A model generated the notes under the pieces. The model worked only from the letters and a program-made list of their open reading frames with translations, did not search any database and was not told the origin of the DNA. A stretch of DNA of 64,000 nucleotides from Pyrinomonadaceae bacterium (GTDB taxonomy: Bacteria > Acidobacteriota > Blastocatellia > Pyrinomonadales > Pyrinomonadaceae). The stretch spans positions 248,001 to 312,000 of the forward strand of contig JAJTWY010000002.1 of the NCBI GenBank assembly GCA_021463165.1, given 5' to 3'. Of the stretch, positions 46,107-55,915 are shown piece after piece. A program made the position numbers and the translations under genes. How positions within the stretch are numbered: position 1 is the first letter of the stretch; each line of letters begins with the position of its first letter.

Positions 46107-46988
46107 ATGTCTCTCAAATTTGTTAAGTTCCATGGCTTTGGAAACGATTACATCGTGATCGAGCAGGCGAGCGTCGCCGAGGGAACTGACCTGTCGGATC
46201 TCGCGATCAGGATCTGCGACCGGCACACCGGCGCCGGCGGCGATGGAATTGCAGTACTGACGCAGGCCGGAAACGGCAGCTCTAACGATCCGGTAAGCAG
46301 CGGCAATGAGGCCGACTACTTCTGCGAGATCGTCAACCCCGATGGCAGCATCGCGGGATTTTCTGGTAACGGTACGCGCTGCGCCGTCGCATACCTTTAT
46401 TACAGCGGGCTTTGGCATCACACAAGTCTTCGTCTCGGCACCCGCAGCGGTGTCAAGAATTACTCGCTGATCGAGCGCAAAGGTAAAGGCGAATTCTGGC
46501 TCGATGCCGAGATCGGAAAGCCGCGTTTTTCGAGTGAGCAGATCCCGGTCGTGACGAGCGTGAATCGAGCCGCAGTTGTTGGCGAGCCGATCCGCATCGA
46601 TGGTCATGACTATTCCTTCTCAGCGGTAAATGTGGGCAATCCCGTTGCCGGGATATTCGTCGACACATTCGATCTTGACTGGCGCTCCGTTGGGCGTTCA
46701 ATGGAGGTGCACGAGGTGTTTCCACAAAAGGCGAACATCGTCTTTATCAAGGTCACCGATCGTGAAAACATCGAGGTCCGGATCTGGGAGCGTGCCGCGG
46801 GCGAAACCTCTTCGTCAGGCACGTGTTGCAGCGCCGCCGCGGTTATGAGTGCCTTTTCCATGAAAACGGATCGCGTCGTCGATGTGAAAAGCCCCGGAGG
46901 CGTTACTAAGGTCACTTGGCAGGACGACGACACTATCATCATCCGTGGCCGTGCCGATCTGGCCTACAGCGGCGAATGGCCTGCCTGA
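46107..46988 (+). CDS. dapF: Diaminopimelate epimerase
   Basis: The 293-residue protein has the family's opening KFHGFGNDYIVIEQ, GDGIAVL, the first catalytic cysteine in SGNGTRCAVAY, and the second in SSGTCCSAAAVMS. The second site reads GTCCSA rather than the usual GTGAxA, but the cysteine order is kept. It interconverts LL- and meso-diaminopimelate for lysine and peptidoglycan synthesis. It is slightly longer than the E. coli enzyme. Its start lies 5 bases after the copper lipoprotein, so co-transcription is likely though functionally unrelated. Confidence 0.93.
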   Translation: MSLKFVKFHGFGNDYIVIEQASVAEGTDLSDLAIRICDRHTGAGGDGIAVLTQAGNGSSNDPVSSGNEADYFCEIVNPDGSIAGFSGNGTRCAVAYLYYSGLWHHTSLRLGTRSGVKNYSLIERKGKGEFWLDAEIGKPRFSSEQIPVVTSVNRAAVVGEPIRIDGHDYSFSAVNVGNPVAGIFVDTFDLDWRSVGRSMEVHEVFPQKANIVFIKVTDRENIEVRIWERAAGETSSSGTCCSAAAVMSAFSMKTDRVVDVKSPGGVTKVTWQDDDTIIIRGRADLAYSGEWPA

Positions 46989-47027
46989 CGATCCCCAACC
47001 AGTCGATCTTTATTCAATCGAAAATAG

Positions 47028-49487
47028 CTATCGGATCAAGCGGAGCTCCCTCACACCATCGGGGACCTCGGCCCCGATGCGCTTGGTTTTTTCGTCATAC
47101 GTAAATCTAAGAGATGTCCCGTCCGCGAGCAGCTCTCTCGGCGCAGCCGCAACGCCAATGACCTCTATCTTCTTAAGCTTTTGCCCGTCAAATGATCCTA
47201 CGCGATCGATCTTGACCAAGCCCGGGCTATGCTCGAAGCGCAGTTCTCGCCAGGCGTTTTGCCGGTAGCCGTAGCCCTCGCCTGCATCCTGGAACAGGGC
47301 CATCTTTTCGGCTTTTTCCGGTGTCACGCCGGCGAAAACCGTCAGCGTTATGGGCGATGAGGCCATTTCGCCCGTGTGTTGAACGACGTCCTGCATGGGG
47401 ATCATCGTTCCGGCGCGGCCGAATATCATCAGGCGGTCGAGCGGAGCGTCGAGATAGTGGTCCTTGCCGCCTTCGAGCCGGGCGCCGGTCCAAAGATCGA
47501 CCCAGAACGTCCCTGCGGGGAAATAGACACGGCGATTTCGCATTCCCTCTTTTACCACCGGCGCGACCATCAGATCGCCTCCGAGCAGAAACTGATCGTT
47601 GATCAAATAGCCTTTTCTATCCTCCGGATAGTCGTACCACATCGGCCGAATGATCGGCTGACCGGTTCGTTCATGTTCGCGAAACAATGTATAGATGTAT
47701 GGCAAAAACCGGTACCGCAATTCAACCGTCGCGCGGTTGATCGCGGTATATTCATCGCCGTATTCCCATGGCTCCTTATTCCCTGACCATCCGACTGAAT
47801 GCGAACGGAAGAAAGGCGTCAGCACAGCCGTCTGCATCCACCGCGCATAGAGCTCGCCGCTCGGACGCTCGTTGAATCCGCCGACATCCGCCCCGACAAA
47901 AGAAACTCCCGACACGCTCATATTGGTAAGCATCGGGATCGTCAGCGCAAGATGGTCCCAGCTCGCGTAGTTGTCGCCGGTCCAAACCGATGCGAAGCGC
48001 TGTATCCCGGCGTATCCCGCGCGCGTTAGGACAAATGGCCGCTTATCCGGAGCAAGCCGTTTCAATCCTTCGAATGTTGAACGAGCCATCTGCATGCCGT
48101 AAACATTGTGGTACCGTTTATGTGTTCCCCCGGCACCGTCGCCATCGTGAGGCGTGTCATACGGGAAGGTCTTTTCGGGATGATGCATGATCTCGGGCCG
48201 CTCCGTCTTTTCGGTCACAAAAACACCCGGCTCGTTCATATCGTTCCAGAAACCGGCCACGCCCTCTGCAACATGAGCCTTGTACTGGTCGCCGAACCAC
48301 CGCCTCGCCTTTGGATCGGTAAAATCCGGGAACGCACTCGCCTGCGGCCAAACATTGCGATTCAGTTCCGTTCCGTCGGGATTCTTAACAAATATGTTCT
48401 GCTTCTTCCCGTCGGCGTAAACGGCATAATTCGGATCGACCTTGATCCCCGGATCGATTATAAGAACGGTCTTGATGCCCTGCCGGTTGAGGTCAGCAAT
48501 GAGTTTTGGCGGGTCGGGGAAACGGCTCTTGTCCCACGTAAAGACCCGGTAACCGTCCATGTAGTCAATATCTAGATAAAGAACGTCCAGCGGTATCTTC
48601 CGGCTGCGAAACCCATCCGCGATCTCACGAACCCGAGATTCGGGAAAATACGACCAGCGCGACTGCTGATTGCCCAACGCCCAGATGGGCGGCAGAGGTG
48701 CCCTGCCGGTCAATTCCGCGTAATCGGCGAGTACTCGCTTCGGCGACCGGTCTTTACCGCCGGTAAAGACGTAATAGTCGAGTTCCCCGCCGTTCGCTCC
48801 GAAGGAGTAACGCTCCGGCGACCTCGCCCCCATATCGAACCAGGTCCGCTGGGTATTGTTGAAGAAGAGCCCGTAAGCCTTTCCCTGATACAGCGCCGTA
48901 AAAAACGGGATCGTCTGATAAACCGGGTCCGTACCGATCGGATAAGAGAACGTGTCGGTATTCCAGTTGACAATAAACTTGCCGTTTCGCGACATTTCAG
49001 CAAATGCCTTTTCGCCAAAGCCATAGTAGGTTTCGACCTCGCTCGGCCGGAGCATTGTCGCCTCGAACTGGTCGGTTGCCGCATCGAACCGGACGGGATG
49101 CCGCGGGTCGCTCTGCAGAACTGTCTGTCCGTTTTCGTCAACTATCCTGATCGACAGGTCAGACCGCCGAATGATGACCCGAAGGCCGAATGAGTTCTTT
49201 AGCGTGATCTCACGAGCTCCTTGCTCGATGGCTACAGCAGGAGTGTGTCTGTCCCTTGAGTAGTCGATAGCGTAGGACAAATCTCGCTCGAACGTCCCCG
49301 TAGGGGCAATACGTACTCTAACCACGGCGAGATCGTAGAATTCCACATGAACCTTCGCGCGGCTCGACGCGGTGATGACGATCCCGTTGGTTTTCGATCT
49401 CGCAACTCCGACAGCTCGTCCGAGGTCCTGCCAGGCGGCGAAAGTATTTGATGTAAAGATCAACGCAATGGCGATTAACGTTTTCAT
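47028..49487 (-). CDS. Exported glycoside hydrolase family 31 alpha-glucosidase
   Basis: The 819-residue protein has a signal peptide (MKTLIAIALIFTSNTFA) and the GH31 layout: N-terminal beta sandwich, ALGNQQSRWSYFPESRVREI at the barrel start, catalytic nucleophile region FWNDMNEPGVF and acid/base region GVSFVGADVGGFNERPS, then C-terminal beta domains (PAGTFWVDLWTG). It should release glucose or related alpha-linked sugars from the nonreducing end in the periplasm. It lies away from the LacI locus and has no obvious copy of that operator before it. Its own promoter was not found. Confidence 0.92.
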   Translation of the reverse strand: MKTLIAIALIFTSNTFAAWQDLGRAVGVARSKTNGIVITASSRAKVHVEFYDLAVVRVRIAPTGTFERDLSYAIDYSRDRHTPAVAIEQGAREITLKNSFGLRVIIRRSDLSIRIVDENGQTVLQSDPRHPVRFDAATDQFEATMLRPSEVETYYGFGEKAFAEMSRNGKFIVNWNTDTFSYPIGTDPVYQTIPFFTALYQGKAYGLFFNNTQRTWFDMGARSPERYSFGANGGELDYYVFTGGKDRSPKRVLADYAELTGRAPLPPIWALGNQQSRWSYFPESRVREIADGFRSRKIPLDVLYLDIDYMDGYRVFTWDKSRFPDPPKLIADLNRQGIKTVLIIDPGIKVDPNYAVYADGKKQNIFVKNPDGTELNRNVWPQASAFPDFTDPKARRWFGDQYKAHVAEGVAGFWNDMNEPGVFVTEKTERPEIMHHPEKTFPYDTPHDGDGAGGTHKRYHNVYGMQMARSTFEGLKRLAPDKRPFVLTRAGYAGIQRFASVWTGDNYASWDHLALTIPMLTNMSVSGVSFVGADVGGFNERPSGELYARWMQTAVLTPFFRSHSVGWSGNKEPWEYGDEYTAINRATVELRYRFLPYIYTLFREHERTGQPIIRPMWYDYPEDRKGYLINDQFLLGGDLMVAPVVKEGMRNRRVYFPAGTFWVDLWTGARLEGGKDHYLDAPLDRLMIFGRAGTMIPMQDVVQHTGEMASSPITLTVFAGVTPEKAEKMALFQDAGEGYGYRQNAWRELRFEHSPGLVKIDRVGSFDGQKLKKIEVIGVAAAPRELLADGTSLRFTYDEKTKRIGAEVPDGVRELRLIR

Positions 49488-49542
49488 ACTCGTTTGGTTA
49501 CCGGCCGGTGTGATGTGTTCGCTGTCGAAGGATCTGTATTTT

Positions 49543-49571
49543 TTGACACTACATCGAAGTCAGAATAAAAT
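49543..49571 (+). promoter_or_regulatory. Sigma-70-type promoter of the acetyl-CoA synthetase gene
   Basis: Perfect TTGACA (49543-49548), 17-base spacer and TAAAAT (49566-49571). Transcription would start near 49578, giving a leader of about 130 bases. The leader contains a 26-codon frame (49612-49692), not clearly translated. Confidence 0.75.
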
Positions 49572-49707
49572 CCAATCATGCCCGGATCCCCTCGCGAAAA
49601 AAGCCTTAAGAATGAAAAACTACACAAAAGTGACCTTGAGGAACAGGATGCGGGGTGTCTCCTCACAAAACGCCGGAAACCAACAAACATAGCTTAAGTA
49701 CCCATAG

Positions 49708-51657
49708 ATGCAAGATCAATCCTCTATCGAATCGGTCCTCAACGAAACACGCCTTTTTCCGCCGCCTGCTGATTTTTCAGCAAACGCCCACATCAAAAGC
49801 TTCGCGGAATACGAAGCTCTCTACGAAAAGGCGGCCGCCGATCCTGCGGCCTTTTGGGCCGAACAGGCCGGAGATCTCGCTTGGTTCAAGAGGTGGGACA
49901 CGGTCCTCGAATGGAATGAGCCGTTTGCAAAATGGTTCGTCGGCGGCAAGTTAAATATCTCCTACAATTGCCTTGATCGCCATTTGTCCGGCTGGCGCAA
50001 AAACAAGGCGGCATTTATCTGGGAAGGCGAAACGGGCGAGGTTCGTACGTTGACCTATCTTCAGCTTCACAGCGAGGTCTGTCGCTTTGCTAACGTATTG
50101 AAAACGTTGGGAGTTGAGACCGGCGACCGCGTTGCACTCTATATGCCGCTGGTGCCTGAGCTGGCTATCGCCATGCTGGCGTGTGCCAGGCTCGGCGCGA
50201 CGCATACGGTAATTTTCGGGGGCTTCTCGGCAGATGCGATCCGTGACCGCGTTATCGACGGCGGCTGCAAGGTCATCGTCACCGCAGATGGCGGATATCG
50301 ACGCGGCTCGGAGATAAAACTCAAAAAGATAGTCGATCAAGCAGTTAGTCAATGCCCGACCGTGCAGCACGTCGTGGTATTTCGTAGGACCGGTTCTGAA
50401 GTTCAGATGAAGCCGGGCCGCGATCATTGGTGGCACGAACTGATGCAAACCGTGAACACGGATTGTCCTGCGGTCGAGCTGGACAGCGAACATCCCCTCT
50501 ACATCCTTTACACTTCCGGCACGACAGGCAAGCCGAAGGGGATCCTGCACACGACCGGCGGTTATCTAACCCAGGCCGCCTATACGACTAAACTGGTCTT
50601 CGACCTTAAGGACGAGGATGTATATTGGTGTACGGCGGATATTGGCTGGGTCACCGGCCACAGTTACGTCGTCTATGGCCCGCTCGCAAACGGCGCGACC
50701 GTTATGATGTACGAGGGCGCACCGAATTACCCGGATTACGACCGGTTCTGGGACATTGTTGAACGGCATAAAGTAACGATCTTCTATACGGCACCGACGG
50801 CGATCCGTTCGTTCATTAGATTCGGCGAACAGTATCCGTTGAAGCACGACCTTTCATCGCTTCGCCTGCTTGGCACCGTCGGCGAACCAATAAACCCCGA
50901 GGCCTGGATGTGGTATCACGAGATCATCGGCAAAGGGAGGTGTCCTATCGTCGATACCTGGTGGCAGACCGAGACGGGTACTATTATGATCTCGCCGCTG
51001 CCGGGCGCGACCCCGACAACACCGGGAACCGCGACACGGCCGATCCCTGGGATCATGCTGGACGTGGTCACCAGATCAGGAGCTAGCGTCGGCATCAATG
51101 AGGGCGGCTACCTGGTCGCGACCCATCCGTGGCCGTCGATGCTTCGAACGCTTTGGGGCGACGATGAAAGGTATAAGCAAGCATATTGGTCAGAAATTCC
51201 CGGCTTCTACTTCGCAGGTGATGGAGCCCGGCGTGACGAACACGGATATTTCTGGATCATGGGCCGCGTCGATGACGTGATAAATGTCAGCGGCCACCGA
51301 CTTGGCACCGCCGAGGTTGAATCAGCCCTCGTCTCACACGAAGCCGTGGCCGAAGCGGCGGTGGTCGGCCGCCCCGATGATCTCAAAGGGCAGGCGATCG
51401 CGGCCTTCGTGACGCTCGAAGGTGGCAGGTCGGGTAGCGACGATCTCAAGAATGAGCTCCGTGCCCACGTCGCCAAAGAGATCGGTGCTCTCGCAAAGCC
51501 CGATGACATTCGCTTCACGGATGCCCTTCCAAAGACACGTTCCGGAAAAATAATGCGGCGGCTCCTTCGCGAGATCGCTACCGGAAAAACAGTCGCCGGG
51601 GACGTCACGACACTCGAAGACCTCTCAGTTCTTGAGAAGCTGAGGGACGAGGAGTAG
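49708..51657 (+). CDS. acsA: Acetyl-CoA synthetase
   Basis: The 649-residue protein matches the usual length (about 650). It has the ACAS N-terminal domain ([19 protein letters not shown]), P-loop [11 protein letters not shown] near residue 267, DTWWQTETG, the [15 protein letters not shown] hinge and the acetylatable Lys614 in [13 protein letters not shown]. It makes acetyl-CoA from acetate, ATP and CoA in the cytosol. Lys614 is the position whose acetylation controls the enzyme in other bacteria. It has a strong promoter upstream and is followed by mtnB. Confidence 0.95.
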   Translation: MQDQSSIESVLNETRLFPPPADFSANAHIKSFAEYEALYEKAAADPAAFWAEQAGDLAWFKRWDTVLEWNEPFAKWFVGGKLNISYNCLDRHLSGWRKNKAAFIWEGETGEVRTLTYLQLHSEVCRFANVLKTLGVETGDRVALYMPLVPELAIAMLACARLGATHTVIFGGFSADAIRDRVIDGGCKVIVTADGGYRRGSEIKLKKIVDQAVSQCPTVQHVVVFRRTGSEVQMKPGRDHWWHELMQTVNTDCPAVELDSEHPLYILYTSGTTGKPKGILHTTGGYLTQAAYTTKLVFDLKDEDVYWCTADIGWVTGHSYVVYGPLANGATVMMYEGAPNYPDYDRFWDIVERHKVTIFYTAPTAIRSFIRFGEQYPLKHDLSSLRLLGTVGEPINPEAWMWYHEIIGKGRCPIVDTWWQTETGTIMISPLPGATPTTPGTATRPIPGIMLDVVTRSGASVGINEGGYLVATHPWPSMLRTLWGDDERYKQAYWSEIPGFYFAGDGARRDEHGYFWIMGRVDDVINVSGHRLGTAEVESALVSHEAVAEAAVVGRPDDLKGQAIAAFVTLEGGRSGSDDLKNELRAHVAKEIGALAKPDDIRFTDALPKTRSGKIMRRLLREIATGKTVAGDVTTLEDLSVLEKLRDEE

Positions 51658-51685
51658 CTCACCAAAGATCTGCGATAATTAGCCC

Positions 51686-52324
51686 ATGGTGGAGAAACGA
51701 TCCGCACCGAGTCCTGTCGCCCAACTTGTCGAATCAGGTCGCGAATTCTATCGTCGCGGTTGGGTCCTCGGTTCCGGCGGAAATTTTAGCGCTCTCTTGG
51801 CGCGCAAGCCGCTGCGCCTCTGCATCACCGCCGATGGGAACCCGAAAGGTGATCTGGAAGAGACAAATTTTTTGGAGATCGATGAGGACGGCGAGATCTA
51901 TTCGGGTTTCGGCAAGCCATCGGCCGAGATGTTGACCCATCTGACGATCTACCGGTTTTTGCCAAAAGCCCGTTCGATCCTTCACACCCACTCCGTCTGG
52001 GGAACGATCTTGTCGGACGTCTTTTTTGAACAAGGCTGGATCGAGATCGAAGGTTACGAGATGCTCAAGGGCCTTGCAGGTGTCGAAACCCACGACCACA
52101 CCGAACGAATACCTATCGTCGAAAACTCGCAGGATCATGTCGCTCTGTCGCACGTTATCGAGAACGTGATCCGGGAAAATCCGAACCTTCACGGCATCTA
52201 TATCCGCCGCCACGGCCTCTACACCTGGGGCGAGACCGTAACCGATGCCCGGCGCCACATTGAGATATTCGAGTTTTTGTTCGAGGTAGCCGGACGGCGT
52301 CTGCCGCACGAAAGGTTGGGTTGA
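51686..52324 (+). CDS. mtnB: Methylthioribulose-1-phosphate dehydratase
   Basis: The 212-residue class II aldolase-fold protein has GSGGNFSALL at the N-terminus, zinc-binding LHTHSVWGT, GYEMLKGLAG..THDH, and HGIYIRRHGLYTWGET with the third histidine. It dehydrates methylthioribulose-1-phosphate in methionine salvage, where 5'-methylthioadenosine sulfur is recovered. The other salvage genes are not in the window. An extended -10 element (TG, one base, GATAAT at 51674-51679) ends 6 bases before the ATG and no ribosome-binding site is seen, so the message could be leaderless. Confidence 0.9.
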   Translation: MVEKRSAPSPVAQLVESGREFYRRGWVLGSGGNFSALLARKPLRLCITADGNPKGDLEETNFLEIDEDGEIYSGFGKPSAEMLTHLTIYRFLPKARSILHTHSVWGTILSDVFFEQGWIEIEGYEMLKGLAGVETHDHTERIPIVENSQDHVALSHVIENVIRENPNLHGIYIRRHGLYTWGETVTDARRHIEIFEFLFEVAGRRLPHERLG

Positions 52325-52355
52325 TTTAGACGATCGAGTCTGGTCTTATTTAGAC

Positions 52356-52904
52356 ATGGAAACGGCAACACTCGCTGCGGGATGTTTTTGGTGCGTGGAA
52401 GCGGTCTTTGATGATCTGGTCGGCGTTGAGGACGTCGTGTCAGGCTATTCGGGTGGCCATAAGGACAACCCGACATATCACGAGGTCTGCTCGGAAACGA
52501 CGGGCCACGCTGAGGTCGTTCAGATCAAATTCGACCCCGAAGTGCTCTCGTTCGCAGATCTCCTACGGGTATATTTCACCGTCCACGACCCGACGACCCT
52601 CAATCGACAGGGCAACGATATCGGCTCATCGTACCGCTCAGCCATCTTCTATCACACCGACGCCCAACGTGAAACCGCGGAGCAGATCATCGCCGAGATC
52701 ACGGCCGAAGGCATCTACGACGATCCGATCGTCACGGAAGTCACCCCATTTGACAAATTCTGGCCCGCCGAGAATTACCACCAGGAATATTTTGCCAACA
52801 ATCCGTCCCAGCCCTACTGCGCCGCCGTCGTTGCACCAAAGGTCGCAAAATTTCGGCAGAAATTCGCCGCACGATTAAAAAAATTGACGTCCTCGCAGCC
52901 TTGA
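52356..52904 (+). CDS. msrA: Peptide methionine sulfoxide reductase MsrA (cytosolic)
   Basis: The 182-residue protein has no signal peptide. It contains GCFWCVEAVF with the catalytic cysteine, YSGGHKDNPTYHEVCS, GHAEVVQIKFDP, and NRQGNDIGSSYRSAIFY. It reduces S-form methionine sulfoxide in proteins. A second MsrA, exported, is encoded at 61658. It lies directly after mtnB (31 bases), which may be co-transcribed. The CFWCVEA form has a second cysteine 3 residues after the first. Confidence 0.93.
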   Translation: METATLAAGCFWCVEAVFDDLVGVEDVVSGYSGGHKDNPTYHEVCSETTGHAEVVQIKFDPEVLSFADLLRVYFTVHDPTTLNRQGNDIGSSYRSAIFYHTDAQRETAEQIIAEITAEGIYDDPIVTEVTPFDKFWPAENYHQEYFANNPSQPYCAAVVAPKVAKFRQKFAARLKKLTSSQP

Positions 52905-52972
52905 TCCTATTGTTGAGTGCATGGTCTTTCGTCGCAAACGAAATGCCCCGCTTCTTGCTTTCCATCATTGGC

Positions 52973-53245
52973 TTATAGCTTTCCAAGCAGCATCAACGCG
53001 CCGATGACAATGAACGCGACTGCCACAATACGCTGGAGCCATTCCGTCGGCACCCATTGATTCAATATGCCGCCTCCGAGCACGCCGAGGGCAGTCACAA
53101 CGATCAAGGCGAAGGCCGCGCCGAGAAACACCGAGATCTTCGATTCCGTGTTCGCGGACATGGTCATCACCGCAAGTTGTGTCTTGTCTCCAAGTTCAGC
53201 AAGGAAAAGCGTCAGAAATGCGGTTCCAAAAATCTTCCAGTCCAT
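52973..53245 (-). CDS. Half-size GDT1/UPF0016 (TMEM165-like) cation transporter
   Basis: The start is placed at the ATG 53243-53245 (MDWKIFGTAFLTLFLAELGD). The 90-residue protein has three hydrophobic segments and one ELGDKTQ motif, the signature that binds the transported ion. Full-length family members carry two such repeats (about 200 residues); half-size ones must form homo- or heterodimers. No second half-gene is nearby. The family exports or moves Mn2+/Ca2+. No Mn-responsive leader motif was recognised upstream. The longer frame to 53296 has no better start. Confidence 0.8.
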   Translation of the reverse strand: MDWKIFGTAFLTLFLAELGDKTQLAVMTMSANTESKISVFLGAAFALIVVTALGVLGGGILNQWVPTEWLQRIVAVAFIVIGALMLLGKL

Positions 53246-53389
53246 GGTCAATAATGTTACCGAACCTGTCGGCCGTTTTCGATAAACCGCTTGCATCTTT
53301 TTGAGAATTGGTTCAGAATTCGCTAAAAACCAGTTTCTGGCCTCCTGAATTCACTTTTGGCGAAAGGCCACGCGCGCCGTAGAGCATCT

Positions 53390-55192
53390 ATGTCAACCTC
53401 ACTTTTTCGAACCAAATCGATCGCACAGATTCAGGCCGACGCGGCCGCCGGTCTCAGCGATCACTCACAGGAGAGCCTTCAGCCGGGGACGCTTCGTCGT
53501 ACTCTGAGCGTTTTCGATCTAACGCTGATGGGGATCGCCGCTATCATCGGTGCAGGGATCTTCGCAATGGTTGGCAAGGCGTCATTCAACGGCGGCCCGG
53601 CGGTCTCACTTCTCTTTGTCTTTACGGCATTCGCGTGCGGGTTCTCGGCCCTTTGCTACGCCGAGTTCGCTTCCCGGATACCGGTCGCCGGCTCGGCTTA
53701 TACTTATGCCTACGCCTCAATGGGTGAATTCATCGCGTGGATCATCGGCTGGGACCTGATCGTCGAATACGCGATAGGCAATATCGCCGTCGCGATCTCG
53801 TGGAGCGACTATTTTACGGGCCTGCTCAAGGGCTATGGCATCGAGATACCGCTTCACTTCACCATGGATTTCCTGACGGCGAAACGCGGTTTTGCGGCTG
53901 TTCAGGACGCTATGGCAAGCGGCGCGACCGTCGATGTGCTGACGAGAGCTTGTGAGGCAAAGGACGCCGTCGTCAGCTGCGGCCAGATCGACGGGTACAC
54001 AGCTTGGGCGAATGCCCCTAAGCTCGGTTCCCTCCCGATCGTCGCTGACCTTCCCGCCCTTCTGATCACTCTAGTGATAACGGCGCTCGTCTTCATCGGC
54101 ATCCGCGAATCAAAGTTCGCCTCGAACATAATGACCGTCCTCAAGGTCGGCATCATTCTGCTCGTGATCTTTCTCGGGCTCAACTATGTGAATCCATCGA
54201 ACTGGTCGCCATTTGCCCCGAACGGCGTCGAGGGCGTCCTGAAGGGCGTCTCGGCAGTTTTCTTTGCTTATATCGGTTTTGACGCGCTCTCAACGACCGC
54301 TGAGGAATGCAGGAATCCCCGACGCGACCTCCCGCTCGCGATGATCTTCTCCCTCGTGATCTGTACGATCCTGTATATCGCTATCGCCCTCGTTTTGACC
54401 GGCATGGTCAGTTACACAAAGCTCGACGTAGGCGATCCTCTGGCCTTTGTCTTCGGTCCCGAAGGCGCCAATCTTCCGTGGGTCGCGGGTATCATCGCGG
54501 TAAGTGCTGTTATTGCTCTAGCGACCGTTTTCCTGGTATTCCAGATCGGCCAGCCGCGACTCTGGATGGCGATGAGCCGCGACGGCCTTCTGCCAAAGAT
54601 ATTCTCGTCGATCCATCCACGATTCCACACGCCGTGGTTCGCGACCATCATCACGGGCATCGTCGTCGCGATCCCCGCATTGTTTATGAACCTGACCGAA
54701 GTGACCGACCTCGCCAGCATCGGAACGCTGTTCGCCTTTGTGGTGGTCTGCGCAGGTGTATTGTTCAAGGATAAGGAATTCAGGGAAAGCGGTACGCGAT
54801 ATGTTCCCTATATCAATTCCCGGATACTGCTGCCGGTCTTACTTATGCTCGTTCTCGCCGTGATCTACTATTTCAACCCCGGCTTTCTTGGTGATTTCTT
54901 CACGCTAACGCCCGCCGAAGGTGAATCGACCTTCGGCGCATTCTCGCACAAGATCCCGATGATATTCTTCATTATCGTCGCCGGCGTTCTGCTTGTTCTG
55001 AGCGTTGCAAAGAAACTGTCGCTGATCCCGATAATCGGGCTGCTTTCATGCCTGTATCTGATGACCGAACTTGGCGTAACGAACTGGCTGCGATTTGGCC
55101 TATGGCTGCTTGCCGGCCTTGTGATCTATGCCCTTTACGGTTACCGAAACAGCAAGCTCAGCACGGCTGAAACAGGCTCCAGCGAAGCATGA
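53390..55192 (+). CDS. APC-family amino acid permease (cationic amino acid transporter type)
   Basis: The 600-residue protein has a hydrophilic N-terminus (LRRTLSVFDLTLMGIAAIIG leading into the first membrane segment) and the GAGIF motif of APC transporters, with about 12 to 14 membrane segments. The sequence AFFAYIGFDALSTTAEECRNP-like (about residue 290) and the IGFDALST motif are typical of bacterial cationic amino acid transporters (CAT type). The ATG at 53390 is preferred over an upstream TTG because no start signal precedes the latter. The substrate is an amino acid, unspecified. No regulator is adjacent. Confidence 0.88.
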   Translation: MSTSLFRTKSIAQIQADAAAGLSDHSQESLQPGTLRRTLSVFDLTLMGIAAIIGAGIFAMVGKASFNGGPAVSLLFVFTAFACGFSALCYAEFASRIPVAGSAYTYAYASMGEFIAWIIGWDLIVEYAIGNIAVAISWSDYFTGLLKGYGIEIPLHFTMDFLTAKRGFAAVQDAMASGATVDVLTRACEAKDAVVSCGQIDGYTAWANAPKLGSLPIVADLPALLITLVITALVFIGIRESKFASNIMTVLKVGIILLVIFLGLNYVNPSNWSPFAPNGVEGVLKGVSAVFFAYIGFDALSTTAEECRNPRRDLPLAMIFSLVICTILYIAIALVLTGMVSYTKLDVGDPLAFVFGPEGANLPWVAGIIAVSAVIALATVFLVFQIGQPRLWMAMSRDGLLPKIFSSIHPRFHTPWFATIITGIVVAIPALFMNLTEVTDLASIGTLFAFVVVCAGVLFKDKEFRESGTRYVPYINSRILLPVLLMLVLAVIYYFNPGFLGDFFTLTPAEGESTFGAFSHKIPMIFFIIVAGVLLVLSVAKKLSLIPIIGLLSCLYLMTELGVTNWLRFGLWLLAGLVIYALYGYRNSKLSTAETGSSEA

Positions 55193-55198
55193 CATTGA

Positions 55199-55227
55199 TT
55201 TACAATTCTTTACACTATCGCTAAAAC
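55199..55227 (+). promoter_or_regulatory. Candidate promoter of the 55290 gene, containing an operator-like core
   Basis: TTTACA (55199-55204), 17-base spacer, TAAAAC (55222-55227). The sequence from 55222 reads TAAAACGATTT, the same 11 bases as the LacI-type operators at 21580-21604. It lacks the last palindromic base pair. Confidence 0.45.
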
Positions 55228-55289
55228 GATTTCGAGTATGATTGCGTCTTACAGACGGATATCAATCTAACTTTAAGGAGCTATTTTCA

Positions 55290-55862
55290 ATGAAAAGCAA
55301 ACTCATCTTGACGGCAGTCCTACCGCTGCTCGTTCTAGCGATCTCGGCCTCGGCGCAGAAAGTTCCGGCCGATTTCAGCGGCACTTGGAATCTCGACACG
55401 GCCAAGGGCAACCTCGGTCCGCAGGGGGCATCGATCAAATCACAGACGCTCACCATTAAGCAGGAAGGCAACAAGCTCACGGTTTCGACCAAGACCGAGC
55501 GGAATGCTCCGCCGGCGGATCCGTCCGGCGGCGGACGTCCCGGCTTCGGTGGCGGTGGTATGGGCGGTATGGGCGGAGGTGCCGGCGACCAGACTTACAA
55601 CCTTGACGGCAAAGAAGTCAGCGCTGATCAGCCTGGACCGGGTGGAATGACGGTTCCGGTGAAAACACTCGGAAAATGGGATGGCAGCAAAGCTGTTATT
55701 ACCACGTCGCGTACGATGACCGGCCCGGATGGTACGACTAGCACCTCTACGACCAGGATCACCTACGAGCTTGGCGCCGACGGCAAGACGCTTACAGTGA
55801 CCCGTGATTCGGAAAGCCCTCGCGGAAAATCCTCTACGACCAGCGTTTATGCGAAAGGATAA
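55290..55862 (+). CDS. Exported lipocalin-like protein with glycine-rich insert
   Basis: The ATG at 55290 follows AAGGAG and gives a signal peptide (MKSKLILTAVLPLLVLAIS, cleavage after ASA). The 190-residue product begins DFSGTWNLDTAKGN, a common opening of bacterial lipocalin-like proteins. It has paired beta strands (QTLTIKQEGNKLTVSTKTE, ITYELGADGKTLTVTRDS) and a glycine/methionine-rich insert (GGGGMGGMGGGAGD). It likely binds a small hydrophobic molecule in the periplasm. The terminator at 55889 ends the unit. Confidence 0.65.
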   Translation: MKSKLILTAVLPLLVLAISASAQKVPADFSGTWNLDTAKGNLGPQGASIKSQTLTIKQEGNKLTVSTKTERNAPPADPSGGGRPGFGGGGMGGMGGGAGDQTYNLDGKEVSADQPGPGGMTVPVKTLGKWDGSKAVITTSRTMTGPDGTTSTSTTRITYELGADGKTLTVTRDSESPRGKSSTTSVYAKG

Positions 55863-55888
55863 GACATCCTCTTTTACGAGGTAATGGT

Positions 55889-55915
55889 GGCGGGTTTCAT
55901 CACCCGCCATTTTTA
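55889..55915 (+). terminator. Intrinsic terminator after the lipocalin-like gene
   Basis: TGGCGGGT (55889-55896) and ACCCGCCA (55903-55910) form a perfect 8-bp stem with a 6-base loop, then TTTTT. It lies 26 bases after the stop codon and overlaps the end of the convergent DHH gene. Confidence 0.88.
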
